Shown here piece by piece: positions 6,973 through 15,388 of a DNA stretch of 32,223 nucleotides (positions within the stretch are counted from its first letter, which is position 1; every line of letters starts with the position of its first letter). Below the pieces are notes generated by a model. It was not told the DNA's origin. It saw only the letters and a list, made by a program, of their open reading frames with translations, and did not search any database. A program made the translations under genes and the position numbers. This DNA comes from Terriglobia bacterium. GTDB lineage: Bacteria > Acidobacteriota > Terriglobia > UBA7540. The stretch is from the NCBI GenBank assembly GCA_030037755.1, contig JASHQD010000244.1:1-32223 (forward strand), in the 5' to 3' direction.

Positions 6973-7413
6973 TCACGATTTCGCCGCCGCGGCCGCGGGA
7001 GTACAGAACTGATCGAACGCGCGCGTCAAGTCGTCGGCGATCGAGTACGGGTCGCGTCCTTCGATGTCGCGGCGCTCCATCATGAATAGCAGCTTGCCGT
7101 CGCGCAGCAGGGCGATCGAGGGCGAAGACGGCGGATAGCCGGTGAAATAGCCGCGCGCACGGTCCGTAGCCTCGCGGTCCTGGCCCGCAAAGACGGTCGT
7201 CAGGTTGTCCGGACGATTCGCGTTGTTCAGCGCCGCGGCCACGCCGGGCCGGGCTTTGCCTGCCGCGCAGCCGCAAATCGAGTTGACCACCACCAGCGTG
7301 GTTCCCGGGCTCTGGGTCAGGGCCGCGTCCACCTCCTCAGGCGTGCGCAGCTCGCGAAAGCCGATGCTGGTAAGTTCTTCGCGCATGGGCGCGACAAATT
7401 CTTCAGGATACAT
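6973..7413 (-). CDS. BrxA/BrxB family bacilliredoxin
   Basis: 146 residues. The active-site motif NSICGCAAG (C47-G-C49 from this start) is the CGC motif of bacilliredoxins (YphP/YqiW, DUF1094), which remove bacillithiol or act as thiol-disulfide isomerases. VFAGQDREAT, YFTGYPPSSPS and IEGRDPYSI also match the family. I chose ATG 7413 because AAGGAG lies seven bases upstream and MYPEEFVAPMREEL is the normal start. A GTG at 7479 with AGAGGA upstream would add 22 residues. Whether this organism makes bacillithiol cannot be told from the window. The 3' end abuts the plsY remnant. Confidence 0.9.
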   Translation of the reverse strand: MYPEEFVAPMREELTSIGFRELRTPEEVDAALTQSPGTTLVVVNSICGCAAGKARPGVAAALNNANRPDNLTTVFAGQDREATDRARGYFTGYPPSSPSIALLRDGKLLFMMERRDIEGRDPYSIADDLTRAFDQFCTPAAAAAKS

Positions 7414-7712
7414 TCCGGCACTCCTTGGTCGGATGGATTGGGGGGAAATAAAGCTGTTCTTGATCGAGTCCGTGCTCACGGTTTGAATTCCTCTGGTTTA
7501 TTACTCGCTTGAATCAAGCCCGCCTTCAGTGATTTGATGTGCGGGCACACCGGTTCGATTCTAGGGTCCCGGTCCGTCGGCCGTCAAGGTGCCAGCTCTG
7601 ACAAGAAAACGACATCGCATTGACGAGCATTTCACAGATTCCTGACAACACGGTCCGCACGATGCCATAGCCTCGACATGTAGGACGGCACTAGGTCCTG
7701 CGGAGGCGGTGT

Positions 7713-7817
7713 ATGGAAAGAACAGGGATGCTCGAATCGATTGGCAAAGCGCTGTCGATCATTGCTGCGGCGATGTGTGTGCTGGGACTGCTGGTCGCGA
7801 TCGCCGGTATGCTTTAA
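7713..7817 (+). CDS. 34-residue single-span membrane peptide
   Basis: Short ORF between the bacilliredoxin and ABC genes. GGAGG lies six bases before its ATG, among the best ribosome sites in the window. The peptide begins MERTGMLESIGKALS and continues as one hydrophobic segment of about 20 residues (IIAAAMCVLGLLVAIAGML). This composition fits a small inner-membrane protein. I do not recognise a family. Immediately after its stop, weak 7-bp repeats begin. Confidence 0.45.
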   Translation: MERTGMLESIGKALSIIAAAMCVLGLLVAIAGML

Positions 7818-7820
7818 CGA

Positions 7821-7855
7821 GGAACTAGGGAATCGGGAGCAGTGAATGGTGGCGC
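7821..7855. repeat. weak 7-bp array after the small ORF
   Basis: Heptamers GGAACTA, GGGAATC, GGGAGCA, GTGAATG, GTGGCGC are in phase but degenerate. The best one, GTGAATG, matches the inverse of those at 7966-8000. Confidence 0.4.
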
Positions 7856-7965
7856 GGCGATCAGGCCGCTGCGGGTCATCTCCCGTTGGCCTTAATGTCC
7901 AGCGGCCCGAAGGCTCGTCTCGACTCAACCGTCCCGGACATGAGTCAACGCCCCGCATCGCTGGC

Positions 7966-8000
7966 ACTCACCATTTACCGTTCACAATTCACCATTTCTA
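7966..8000. repeat. 7-bp array overlapping the stop of the ABC exporter gene
   Basis: Heptamers ACTCACC, ATTTACC, GTTCACA, ATTCACC, ATTTCTA. The last one contains the complement of the TAG stop (7998-8000) of the minus-strand ABC gene. Same family as 6218-6252, although 1.7 kb away. Confidence 0.8.
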
Positions 8001-9977
8001 CTCCCGGCTTCCGGTCTTGATCTCCTGATCCTTGTACTGAAGCTGGTACAGCTTGAAATAAAGCCCGCGCCGGTCGAGCAGTTCCTGGTGCGTTCCGATT
8101 TCCCGCACGCGGCCCTTGTGCATCACGACGATTTTCGACGCGTTCTGGATCGTGGAGAGCCGGTGCGCGATCACCAGCGCCGTGCGATTTTCAAGCATCC
8201 GGCGCAGCGCCTCGCGGATCAGGTATTCCGTCTGCGGGTCGATGCTCGAGGTGGCCTCGTCGAGAATCAGCACTCGCGGATGATACGCCAGCGCCCGCGC
8301 GAAGCACAGAAGCTGTTTCTGCCCGACTGAAAGTGTCACGCCGCGCTCTTTCACGGGTTCGTCGAATGCAGCCGGGAGATTTTCGATGAATGGCAGCGCG
8401 TTCACTTGCCGCGCGGCCTCGCGAACTTCGTCGTCGCTGATCGGTTTCATTCCGGGCGTGAGGCCCAGCCGGACATTCGAAGCGATGGTGCCCGAGAACA
8501 GGAATGAATCCTGGAGCACCAGGCCGAAGTTACGCCGCAGATCGGCCAGGCGAAGCTGCCGGATGTCGATTCCGTCGAGCAGAATCGCACCTTGCTGTAC
8601 CTCGTAGTAACGCAGCAGCAAGCTGGTGAGTGTCGTCTTTCCTGCGCCCGTGTGGCCGACCACGGCGACGGTCTCGCCGGGCTCGATGGTGAAGTTCACG
8701 TCCTCCACCACGCGGTGCACGCCGTCATAGGCGAACCCGACCTGGCGGAATTCGATCCGCGCGCCCGTGAGCACGCCGTCGCCGTGGCCTTGAGCATGGC
8801 CATTGCCGGCGGCGTGACCATCGCCGGCGAGGCGTCCGTCGTCTGAGGCGACGCCGGCCGCAGCCGTAGCGAGTGCCGGTGCTTCATACCGCGGCAGCGT
8901 CTGGGGCTTTTCGGGATCGGCGATAGTAACAGGCGCGTCGAGCAGCTTGAAAATCCGCTCGGCGCTGGCCATGGCCGCCTGCAGGATATTGTACTTGTCG
9001 CTCAAATCCTGGATCGGCCGGAAAAAGCGCTGCGAGTACTGAATGAACGCGATCGCGGTTCCCACGGTGACGGCGCCGCCCAGGCTCCGCAAGCCGCCGT
9101 AATACAGGATGATGGCCACGGCCGCGACGCCCAGAAATTCGACAGCCGGGAAGAAGAGCCCGTAGGCGAGGATCGAGTCCTTATAAGCTTCCATGTGCAC
9201 GCGATTGATCGCTTCAAACTCGCGGTAGCTCCGGTCCTCGTGATTGAAAAGCTGCAGCACGGCCACGCCGCTCAAATGTTCCTGCAGGTAGGCGTTGATG
9301 CGCGCAATGGCCACGCGAATGCGCCGGTAGCTCTCGCGGACCGCTTTGCGGAACCACATCGTGACGAGCACGATCACCGGCAGCACGGAAAAGGTCAGCA
9401 GAGCGAGCGCCCAATTCACCTTCAGCATGATGGCCACGATGCTGAGCAAGGTGAAGATGTCTCCGAAGATAGCGACCACGCCCGAGGCAAACAAATCGTT
9501 CATCACATCGACGTCCGTGGTGACGCGCGTAACCAGCCGCCCGACGGGATTGCGGTCGTAGAAGCTGAGCTCCAGCCGCTGCAGGTGCCCGAAAATCTGT
9601 TTTCGAAGGTCGTACATCACCTTTTGACCGACGAACTGCATGGCGAAGTCCTGCCCGAATTCGAGCAGGAACGTGAGCACCGCGCTGGGCAGAAAGAGCG
9701 CCAGCGCGATCTGCATGATGCCCACCATAGGATTCGGACTGAGGAAACCGGCCAGGAATTTGGGAATCTGGGCGTGATGAGTGGGATCGAGATACCGGTC
9801 CACCTCCACCTTCATCAGGTAGGGCGGCACCGCCTGCAAGAGGCCGTAAAAGAAGATCGCGATCAGCGCCAGCACCACGACGCGCCAGTACGGGCGCAGA
9901 TAGGTGAGCAGCCGCCGCATCAGGCGGGAGTCGTAGGCCTTGCCTAATACTTCTTCTTCGTGGAAGGCTTCTGCCAT
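7998..9977 (-). CDS. ABC exporter half-transporter, canonical subunit of a heterodimer
   Basis: 659 residues: an exporter transmembrane domain of about six spans (residues 30-330), then an ATPase domain. Walker A is GHTGAGKTT at 441-449, the signature is LSVGQ at 549-553, Walker B is LILDEATSSID with catalytic E574, and the switch His is H605. A low-complexity Gly/Ala/His linker (about 365-405) joins the domains. The normal Glu here, together with the altered second ABC gene upstream, fits a TM287/288, BmrCD or YheIH-type heterodimer exporting drugs or lipids. The substrate is unknown. In transcription order this gene comes last, after the four-helix gene. Confidence 0.92.
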   Translation of the reverse strand: MAEAFHEEEVLGKAYDSRLMRRLLTYLRPYWRVVVLALIAIFFYGLLQAVPPYLMKVEVDRYLDPTHHAQIPKFLAGFLSPNPMVGIMQIALALFLPSAVLTFLLEFGQDFAMQFVGQKVMYDLRKQIFGHLQRLELSFYDRNPVGRLVTRVTTDVDVMNDLFASGVVAIFGDIFTLLSIVAIMLKVNWALALLTFSVLPVIVLVTMWFRKAVRESYRRIRVAIARINAYLQEHLSGVAVLQLFNHEDRSYREFEAINRVHMEAYKDSILAYGLFFPAVEFLGVAAVAIILYYGGLRSLGGAVTVGTAIAFIQYSQRFFRPIQDLSDKYNILQAAMASAERIFKLLDAPVTIADPEKPQTLPRYEAPALATAAAGVASDDGRLAGDGHAAGNGHAQGHGDGVLTGARIEFRQVGFAYDGVHRVVEDVNFTIEPGETVAVVGHTGAGKTTLTSLLLRYYEVQQGAILLDGIDIRQLRLADLRRNFGLVLQDSFLFSGTIASNVRLGLTPGMKPISDDEVREAARQVNALPFIENLPAAFDEPVKERGVTLSVGQKQLLCFARALAYHPRVLILDEATSSIDPQTEYLIREALRRMLENRTALVIAHRLSTIQNASKIVVMHKGRVREIGTHQELLDRRGLYFKLYQLQYKDQEIKTGSRE

Positions 9978-10014
9978 TAGTTTTGCCGCCGGACATCCTC
10001 ACTGCGTCGCCAGA

Positions 10015-10042
10015 GTCCGTTGTCCGTTGTCAGTCGTCCGTT
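10015..10042. repeat. 7-bp array GTCCGTT, overlapping the four-helix gene stop
   Basis: Four heptamers: GTCCGTT, GTCCGTT, GTCAGTC, GTCCGTT. They contain the stop (10030-10032) and last codons of the four-helix-bundle gene on the minus strand. They are the reverse complement of the array at 10501-10549 on the other side of that gene. Confidence 0.88.
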
Positions 10043-10449
10043 GCCTGCGGTTCCTGTCTTGATTCCGCAGCCGGGCCGATGGAACGCAGGTAGGCATTCA
10101 GCTTCGGCGCCAGTTCGTCGATGATCGGCCTTATGTTTGCTACCGCTTCCCTGCTAAGCAAGCCGCGCCGATGCGCCCGCCGCAGCCAGTGTTTCGTCTC
10201 ATTGAGCGAGCCACGGGCGACCCTCACAAAGCGCCGATTGTCCTGGTAGCTGCCCCTGCCAACTCCTTCCGCGATGTTGGCGCCGATGCTGTCGACGGCT
10301 CGTACCAACTGCCGGCCGACGGTGTCTCGTGCAAAATACTCCCACTTGAGTACGACCGCCCAAATCTCGTCGGCGAGCTTCTCCGCTAGTTGGTAGACCT
10401 TCAGCTGCTCGAAATTCGATCGTTGGACCGCCCGGCTCGGCTCTGCCAT
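10030..10449 (-). CDS. four-helix-bundle protein (23S rRNA intervening-sequence type)
   Basis: 139 residues of the TIGR02436/S23 four-helix-bundle family. Motifs are FEQLKVYQLAEKLADEIW near the start, VGRQLVRAVDSIGANIAEG in the middle and RGSLNETKHWLRRA after it. The family was first found in intervening sequences of 23S rRNA but also occurs as free-standing genes, and is implicated as a small nucleic-acid-binding factor. Here it is not inside rRNA. It lies between the two genes of one ABC exporter, in the same orientation, with inverted 7-bp arrays on both sides (10015-10042 and 10501-10549). Its last codons are written in the repeat. This looks like an insertion cassette, which is my inference. 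Confidence 0.9.
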   Translation of the reverse strand: MAEPSRAVQRSNFEQLKVYQLAEKLADEIWAVVLKWEYFARDTVGRQLVRAVDSIGANIAEGVGRGSYQDNRRFVRVARGSLNETKHWLRRAHRRGLLSREAVANIRPIIDELAPKLNAYLRSIGPAAESRQEPQATDD

Positions 10450-10500
10450 AAGTGCCGCTCAAATACCTGTTCGTGCAGACCATAGTTCGATGGGTAAGCA

Positions 10501-10549
10501 ACTAACTACCGACAACGGACAACTGACCACGGACAACGGACCAAGGACA
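10501..10549. repeat. 7-bp array ACGGACA, just after the ABC stop
   Basis: Seven phased heptamers: ACTAACT, ACCGACA, ACGGACA, ACTGACC, ACGGACA, ACGGACC, AAGGACA. The array ends three bases from the stop (10553-10555) of the minus-strand ABC gene and is inverted relative to 10015-10042. Confidence 0.9.
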
Positions 10550-10552
10550 AAC

Positions 10553-12298
10553 TCACGCTTCCATTTCGAGCTCCTCTTCAATCAACTGCCTCCGGTACAA
10601 TTCCGCGTAGTACCCCTCGTTCGCGAGCAGTTCGCCGTGCGTCCCCCGCTCGACGATTTCGCCGTCGCGCAGCACCACGATTTCGTCGGCGTTCTGGACC
10701 GTGGACACGCGGTGCGAAATCAGGAGCGTGGTGCGGCCGGCGGCCACGCCCGAGAGTTCCTGCAGGATCTTCTCCTCGGTCCCGGTGTCGACGCTCGAGA
10801 GCGCGTCATCAAGGATTAAAATGCGCGGATCGCGAATCAGCGCGCGGGCGATGGCCGTGCGCTGCTTCTGGCCGCCGGAGAGGGTCAGGCCGCGCTCGCC
10901 GACCATGGTCTCGAATCCTTTCGGGAAGCTCAGAATCTCCGGCAGAATGTTTGCGATAGCGGTGGCGCGCTCGGCCTCGGAGAGCGTCGCCTCGGGCGCG
11001 CCGAACTTGACGTTTTCAAGAATCGATTCACTGAACAGGAACGTCTCTTGCGGCACGAATCCGATGCTGTGCCGCAACTGCGCCAGCGGAATCCGGCGCA
11101 CCGGCACGCCATCGATCAGCAGGCTGCCTTCGGGCGCGTCCCACAAGCGCGGAATCAGCCCGACCAGGGTGGATTTCCCGGCGCCGGTCTCGCCGACAAT
11201 CGCGACCGTACGTCCGGCGGGAATATGCAGGCTGATGTTCTTCAGCACCGGGCGGCCGTTGTACGCGAAGGTCAGGTTGCGGAATTCGATCTCGCCGCGA
11301 ATCGAGGTGATCACATCGGGTGCTGCCGCGCGATCGTCGATATCGGGCTGAGCCGCGAAAATCTGCCACAAGCGCCCCAGCGACGCCAGACCGCGCTGCA
11401 CGAGATTTGTAACCCAGCCCAGCGCGATCATCGGCCAGATCAGGTACATCAGGTAGACGTTGAAGGCGGCGAGCGTGCCCACTGTAATCCGGCCGGCCAG
11501 CACGTGCCGGCCGCCGAACACAAGGATGAGCATGAAGGCGATCGAGAACATCAGGGCGAGGACGGGCCAGAGGAAGCTCGAGATCCAGATCAGCCCTTTG
11601 TTGCGGCGCACCATCTCGCAATTCATGCCGTCGAAAAGCGCCATTTCAGGCTCTTCCTGGCAGAAAGCGCGCACCACGCGGACGCCCGACAGGTTCTCGC
11701 GGACCCGCTCCGTGAGTTCGGAGTAGAGCGCCTGGATGCGCTCGAAGCGATCGTGAATCTTCTGGCCGAAGATCTTGACCAGGACCGAGACGACCGGCAA
11801 CGGGATCAACGCCAGCAACGTCAACTGCCAATCGAGGTGGACCATCAGCGCGATGGTGGCCACACCCACCACGATTGTGCTCGCCGAGTACATGATTCCC
11901 GGTCCGACGAGATTGCGCACGGCGCTGAGATCGTTGGTCAGCTTCGACATCAGGTCGCCCGTGCGCGTTTCGTTGTAATAGCGCTGCGAGAGCTTCTCGA
12001 GATGCGCAAAGAGGTCGTTGCGCAGATCGTACTCGATGTCGCGCGAGATGCCGATCAGGATCCAGCGCATCCAGAACTGGAATACCGCCTTCACCAGCGC
12101 GACACCCAGCATCAGGCCGGCGTAGAAGAGGAGCGTCCGCACGGGCGCCGAGCGGGAGAGTCCGTCGATGCCGGCCTTGATGATCAGCGGCACGATCACG
12201 CCGACCAGTTGTGAGATGGCGAGCGTGAGGAAGCCCGCCACGAAGCGCCTCTTATAGCGGGCGAGATATGGAAAAAGCGGGCTGAGGCGTCGAAGCAT
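10553..12298 (-). CDS. ABC exporter half-transporter, degenerate-site subunit
   Basis: 581 residues from the ATG at 12298; a TTG at 12304 would add two. A six-span transmembrane domain is followed by an ATPase with Walker A GETGAGKST (about 369-377) and a canonical LSGGQ signature. Walker B reads LILDDALSSVD: Asp replaces the catalytic Glu at about residue 498. This is the hallmark of the degenerate-site partner (TM287, BmrC or YheI type) in heterodimeric exporters. The perfect LSGGQ here would complete the active site of the partner, whose own signature is the variant LSVGQ. The two genes therefore form one transporter although 0.57 kb of unrelated sequence now separates them. Confidence 0.9.
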   Translation of the reverse strand: MLRRLSPLFPYLARYKRRFVAGFLTLAISQLVGVIVPLIIKAGIDGLSRSAPVRTLLFYAGLMLGVALVKAVFQFWMRWILIGISRDIEYDLRNDLFAHLEKLSQRYYNETRTGDLMSKLTNDLSAVRNLVGPGIMYSASTIVVGVATIALMVHLDWQLTLLALIPLPVVSVLVKIFGQKIHDRFERIQALYSELTERVRENLSGVRVVRAFCQEEPEMALFDGMNCEMVRRNKGLIWISSFLWPVLALMFSIAFMLILVFGGRHVLAGRITVGTLAAFNVYLMYLIWPMIALGWVTNLVQRGLASLGRLWQIFAAQPDIDDRAAAPDVITSIRGEIEFRNLTFAYNGRPVLKNISLHIPAGRTVAIVGETGAGKSTLVGLIPRLWDAPEGSLLIDGVPVRRIPLAQLRHSIGFVPQETFLFSESILENVKFGAPEATLSEAERATAIANILPEILSFPKGFETMVGERGLTLSGGQKQRTAIARALIRDPRILILDDALSSVDTGTEEKILQELSGVAAGRTTLLISHRVSTVQNADEIVVLRDGEIVERGTHGELLANEGYYAELYRRQLIEEELEMEA

Positions 12299-12388
12299 GA
12301 GCAAACCGGGTCGAGACGCCCGGTCAGCGAGCCGCGCCGGGGAGTCGATGCGACTCCCTGATTATAACGGCTTCCACCTTTGCCGCGA

Positions 12389-12414
12389 CTGTAGCGGCGG
12401 TCTATGGACCGCCG
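12389..12414. repeat. single REP-like hairpin
   Basis: CTGTAGCGGCGGTCTATGGACCGCCG: GTAG followed by a GGCGGTC/GACCGCC stem with a short loop. It matches the left half of the 2823-2894 element and lies between divergent genes. Confidence 0.7.
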
Positions 12415-12586
12415 ATTGCCCGACCCACCTTTCGTCCCGGGACCGCATCCTACGCCTGAGGGCCGGGGAACCGCGACTCGCCCGCTATAGGGTCGCTTTT
12501 GCTTTGACGAACGCCTCGGTTTGATGTTGAAATGGGGCAGGTGGGAATCGGGGCTCACCGGCAACGACCCGTTTTCGAGGCAGATA

Positions 12587-13432
12587 ATGGAAAAAAAGCT
12601 CTTCGGATGCTGCATCCTTGCCTTGGCGATGGCGCTCGGTTCGCCGAGCGTGCGGGCGCAGGACCAGCACAATCCGCCCGCCCAGCCTGCTCAAGGGACG
12701 CAGCCCGCTCCGGCGCCGCAATCGGACCAGACGCAGCCCGCGCAGGCGGGCCAGCCGGATCAAGGGCAGGCAGGGCAGGCGGCGCAGCCCACCCCGCCGG
12801 CGCAGCCTCTGGTCGAGGAGCCCGACGCGGCCGCCCAGCCCGATGCGGCCACACCCAACGGCACGCAGCTCGTGATTCCCGAAGGCACTGAATTCAAGTT
12901 GCAGCTTCACAGCAGCGTGAATTCCAAGACCAGTAAGCCCGGAGACCGCGTGCTCACCACCCTGCTCGACCCGGTCAGCGTAGAGGACGAAGACGTGCTC
13001 ACCAAGGGCGTCCGCGTTGACGGACACGTGAGCGAGGTGAAGGAAGCGGCGCGGCGCGGCCGCGGGGGCGACCTGATGGTGATCTTCGACACCATCGAGA
13101 TGCCGAGCGGCGAGAAAGTGGCGATTCAGGGATCGCTTACCGAAGTCTTCTCGGCGTCGAACGGCGGGAGCGAGAAAGTGGGACCGGAAGGCGACCTCAA
13201 AGGGAAAGGCGCCTCCCACAAGGAACAGGCCGCGATGATCCTTGTGCCCGCTGCGGCCGGCGCCGCCGGCGGCCTGGGACCTGGAATCGCGGGCGCCGGC
13301 GCCGGCATCGCCATGGCCTTTCTGATCCCGAAAGGAAAGCAGGCCGCATTGCTCTCGGGATCGCTGATCGGCATGCGGCTCGACCGCGACGTAACGATCA
13401 CGCTGCCAGCACAAGAGTCGAAGTCACAATAG
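12587..13432 (+). CDS. secreted VirB10/TrbI-like hypothetical protein
   Basis: 281 residues from ATG 12587, chosen because it begins a clean signal peptide (MEKKLFGCCILALAMALG) ending near SVRAQ. GAGG stands six bases upstream. About 70 residues of Pro/Gln/Ala-rich linker follow, then a domain with VIPEGTEFKLQLHSSVNSKT, KPGDRVLTTLLDPV and IEMPSGEKVAIQGS. That pattern of an initiating pro-Glu-Gly-Thr and a GDRV strand is found in periplasmic beta proteins of Acidobacteriota related to VirB10/TrbI C-terminal domains. A glycine-rich hydrophobic stretch lies near the C-terminus. The precise function is unknown. Confidence 0.75.
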   Translation: MEKKLFGCCILALAMALGSPSVRAQDQHNPPAQPAQGTQPAPAPQSDQTQPAQAGQPDQGQAGQAAQPTPPAQPLVEEPDAAAQPDAATPNGTQLVIPEGTEFKLQLHSSVNSKTSKPGDRVLTTLLDPVSVEDEDVLTKGVRVDGHVSEVKEAARRGRGGDLMVIFDTIEMPSGEKVAIQGSLTEVFSASNGGSEKVGPEGDLKGKGASHKEQAAMILVPAAAGAAGGLGPGIAGAGAGIAMAFLIPKGKQAALLSGSLIGMRLDRDVTITLPAQESKSQ

Positions 13433-13546
13433 CGTCGCTCTACCGGCCCTGCGTTGAGACAGCGCATGGCTGCCGTCGAGTGATTCGCACACGCTGCCCG
13501 CCAGCCCTGACCGTCTCAACGCCCTCTTTCCTGCGCCCGCCGCAGA

Positions 13547-15262
13547 CTACTTCGAGAGTTCGGAACCCACCTCAGTCAACACCGCCGTGCCTTCCAGTTT
13601 CACGGCGTCGAGCGCCGTCGGATTCACTCCCAGCGCCTGCACGATCGTCGGCGCCACCTGCGTGGTCGCCACCGGAGTATAGACCGTCAGCGGCGTGAAG
13701 CTCGGGTTTGTCACCAGCAGCACCACGTTGGTGTCGTCGTGCGCGAAGCCGCCGTGGTCGCCCACCATAGTCGTACTGCCCGAATAAGTGACCCCGACGT
13801 TGGGCGTGACGATGATGTCCGGCGTTCTAGGATCCTCGCCCGCATCCCATCCTCCGATGCCGTAGTTCAGCGCCAGGCTCGGGCCGTAGTAGATCTCGCC
13901 CAGGCCGATCTCTGTGGAATCGGCCTCGAGCCGATTCACCGCCGCGATCACGCTTGCTCCCTGTCTCAGCCAGAGCACGGAGACGTCGTCTTCGGTCGCG
14001 CCGATGCCCGAGGTGTTCAACGGCGATTCCGACCAGGGAATCGCGGGCCCGAGCAGCGTGGCCGGCGTGTCGCTGCCGTCGGCGACGTAATGACGTGTGT
14101 CGATCGGCGATTCGCCGTGCTTGGCCGTGACGATCAGCAGCGTGTCGTCATAGATGCCTGCGTTCTTGAGCGCGTTGATGATTTCGCCGACGGAGGCATC
14201 GACGAACTCGATTTCCTGCAGCAGGAATTCGGTTGGCTCGGCCGCCGCGTTCTTATAGCCGCCCGTGCCGAGGCCCGTCTCGTTCAGGCTTTCCCCGATG
14301 TATACCGACTGGAAGTTCATGCCAAAGAGGGTTGGAACCTGGGCGGGGGCGCCGGAATGCGTCTTCCCGGCGATTTGATTCAGCAGGGCATCGACCTTCA
14401 GGGCGTCGTAACACTGGATGTTCGCGAAACTGCCCGTCCAGGACGACAAGCTGCCGATCCGATCGCGAATCGGTGCGCACGGGACGCCTTCGGCCGTCGT
14501 TACCATGGGAAGCGGGATGACGTCCGAGTCCACTTCCGGCGAATAGTAGTCGTCCAGGCCAGTGCCTCCCGGTCCGGCGGTGAACGAGTACGAGGCATGC
14601 TTGTCAATCCAGGCCGTGTAACCGCCGGCGGCATGGACCACGCTGAAGATGGTATTGGTTCGGACGAAGTCCCACGGATACACCGGCGCACAGTTGTTCT
14701 TGGGATCGCGAACCAGGTGTTTCGGGTCGATCGAAGCCTTGCCGCCGTCGGTCGTTCCGGCGCCCGGCGCTCCGCCATTCAGTTTCGTATCATCGTAGTC
14801 GATGCCCTGGTCGTAGTCCGTCGTGGTCCCGATGGCGGGCGCGTTCACTGTACACGGTCCGGGACCCAGGCCAGTACCCGTTTTCTGGGCCGGTGGATCG
14901 AGAGTCCGGTCGTACGCTACGTCGTAGTACAGGCCCGTCGATTTCGGCGAACCACCCGTAACCAGCGCCGCGAGTCCCGGAAACGAGTCCGACGGCCTTG
15001 ACGACGTGGTGGCCATGTAGTTGATCGCCGTCTGGCCCAAGGCTGCCAGATTGGGACAGTAGGGTTCGCCCCCGTGCACACCCGCCATGCCGTGGGAACA
15101 GTTGTAGAGGTCCACGGCGTGCATGCCGTCAATGCTCAACAGCACCACGTGCTTGATTTTTCCCGAGGCCGCAACGTCCGTATTCGCCGTCGTTCCGTGC
15201 GTCAACAAAGCCAAGCCTGCAGCCACCACAGCGCCTGCCAATAACAGTCTGCTCGCCCTCAT
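13547..15262 (-). CDS. alkaline-phosphatase-superfamily nucleotide pyrophosphatase/phosphodiesterase
   Basis: 571 residues with an N-terminal signal peptide (LLLAGAVVAAGLALL). Metal and catalytic motifs follow the NPP pattern: VVLLSIDGMHAVDL with D45, then PSDSFPGLAALVTGG. In the latter, S93 occupies the place of the nucleophilic Thr or Ser before FP. GDHGGFAHDD lies near the C-terminus. The first part of the protein is rich in inserted loops. The start has GGAGG six bases upstream. It is probably periplasmic or secreted and cleaves phosphodiester or phosphomonoester substrates; the substrate cannot be assigned. Confidence 0.88.
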   Translation of the reverse strand: MRASRLLLAGAVVAAGLALLTHGTTANTDVAASGKIKHVVLLSIDGMHAVDLYNCSHGMAGVHGGEPYCPNLAALGQTAINYMATTSSRPSDSFPGLAALVTGGSPKSTGLYYDVAYDRTLDPPAQKTGTGLGPGPCTVNAPAIGTTTDYDQGIDYDDTKLNGGAPGAGTTDGGKASIDPKHLVRDPKNNCAPVYPWDFVRTNTIFSVVHAAGGYTAWIDKHASYSFTAGPGGTGLDDYYSPEVDSDVIPLPMVTTAEGVPCAPIRDRIGSLSSWTGSFANIQCYDALKVDALLNQIAGKTHSGAPAQVPTLFGMNFQSVYIGESLNETGLGTGGYKNAAAEPTEFLLQEIEFVDASVGEIINALKNAGIYDDTLLIVTAKHGESPIDTRHYVADGSDTPATLLGPAIPWSESPLNTSGIGATEDDVSVLWLRQGASVIAAVNRLEADSTEIGLGEIYYGPSLALNYGIGGWDAGEDPRTPDIIVTPNVGVTYSGSTTMVGDHGGFAHDDTNVVLLVTNPSFTPLTVYTPVATTQVAPTIVQALGVNPTALDAVKLEGTAVLTEVGSELSK

Positions 15263-15305
15263 CGTAAGCCTCCATTCAGCTGGCGGGATGATAAAAGACT
15301 CGACT

Positions 15306-15388
15306 CATGTCATTCCGGGCGAGGCGAGGAATCTCACAAGTAGTTTATTTTCAGGAACGAGATTCCTCGCTGCGCTCGGAATGGCATG
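15306..15388. repeat. inverted repeat of the GTCATTCCG...GAGGAATCT type
   Basis: Left arm CATGTCATTCCGGGCGAGGC followed by GAGGAATCTC; right arm GAGATTCCTCGCTGCGCTCG followed by GAATGGCATG. The arms are about 30 bp with few mismatches, around a 23-bp spacer. I recall similar palindromes scattered in many soil bacteria; no coding role. Confidence 0.7.

Noticed and set aside
10030-10449. 23S rRNA intervening sequence
   Set aside because: The protein family is right, but no rRNA sequence surrounds it.
11048-12214. 388-codon plus-strand ORF opposite the ABC gene
   Set aside because: His/Asp/Gln-rich antisense frame without a recognisable domain; the ABC motifs are unmistakable on the other strand.
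13739-15001. 420-codon plus-strand ORF opposite the NPP gene
   Set aside because: Shadow of the phosphodiesterase gene, whose signal peptide, motifs and ribosome site are clear on the minus strand.
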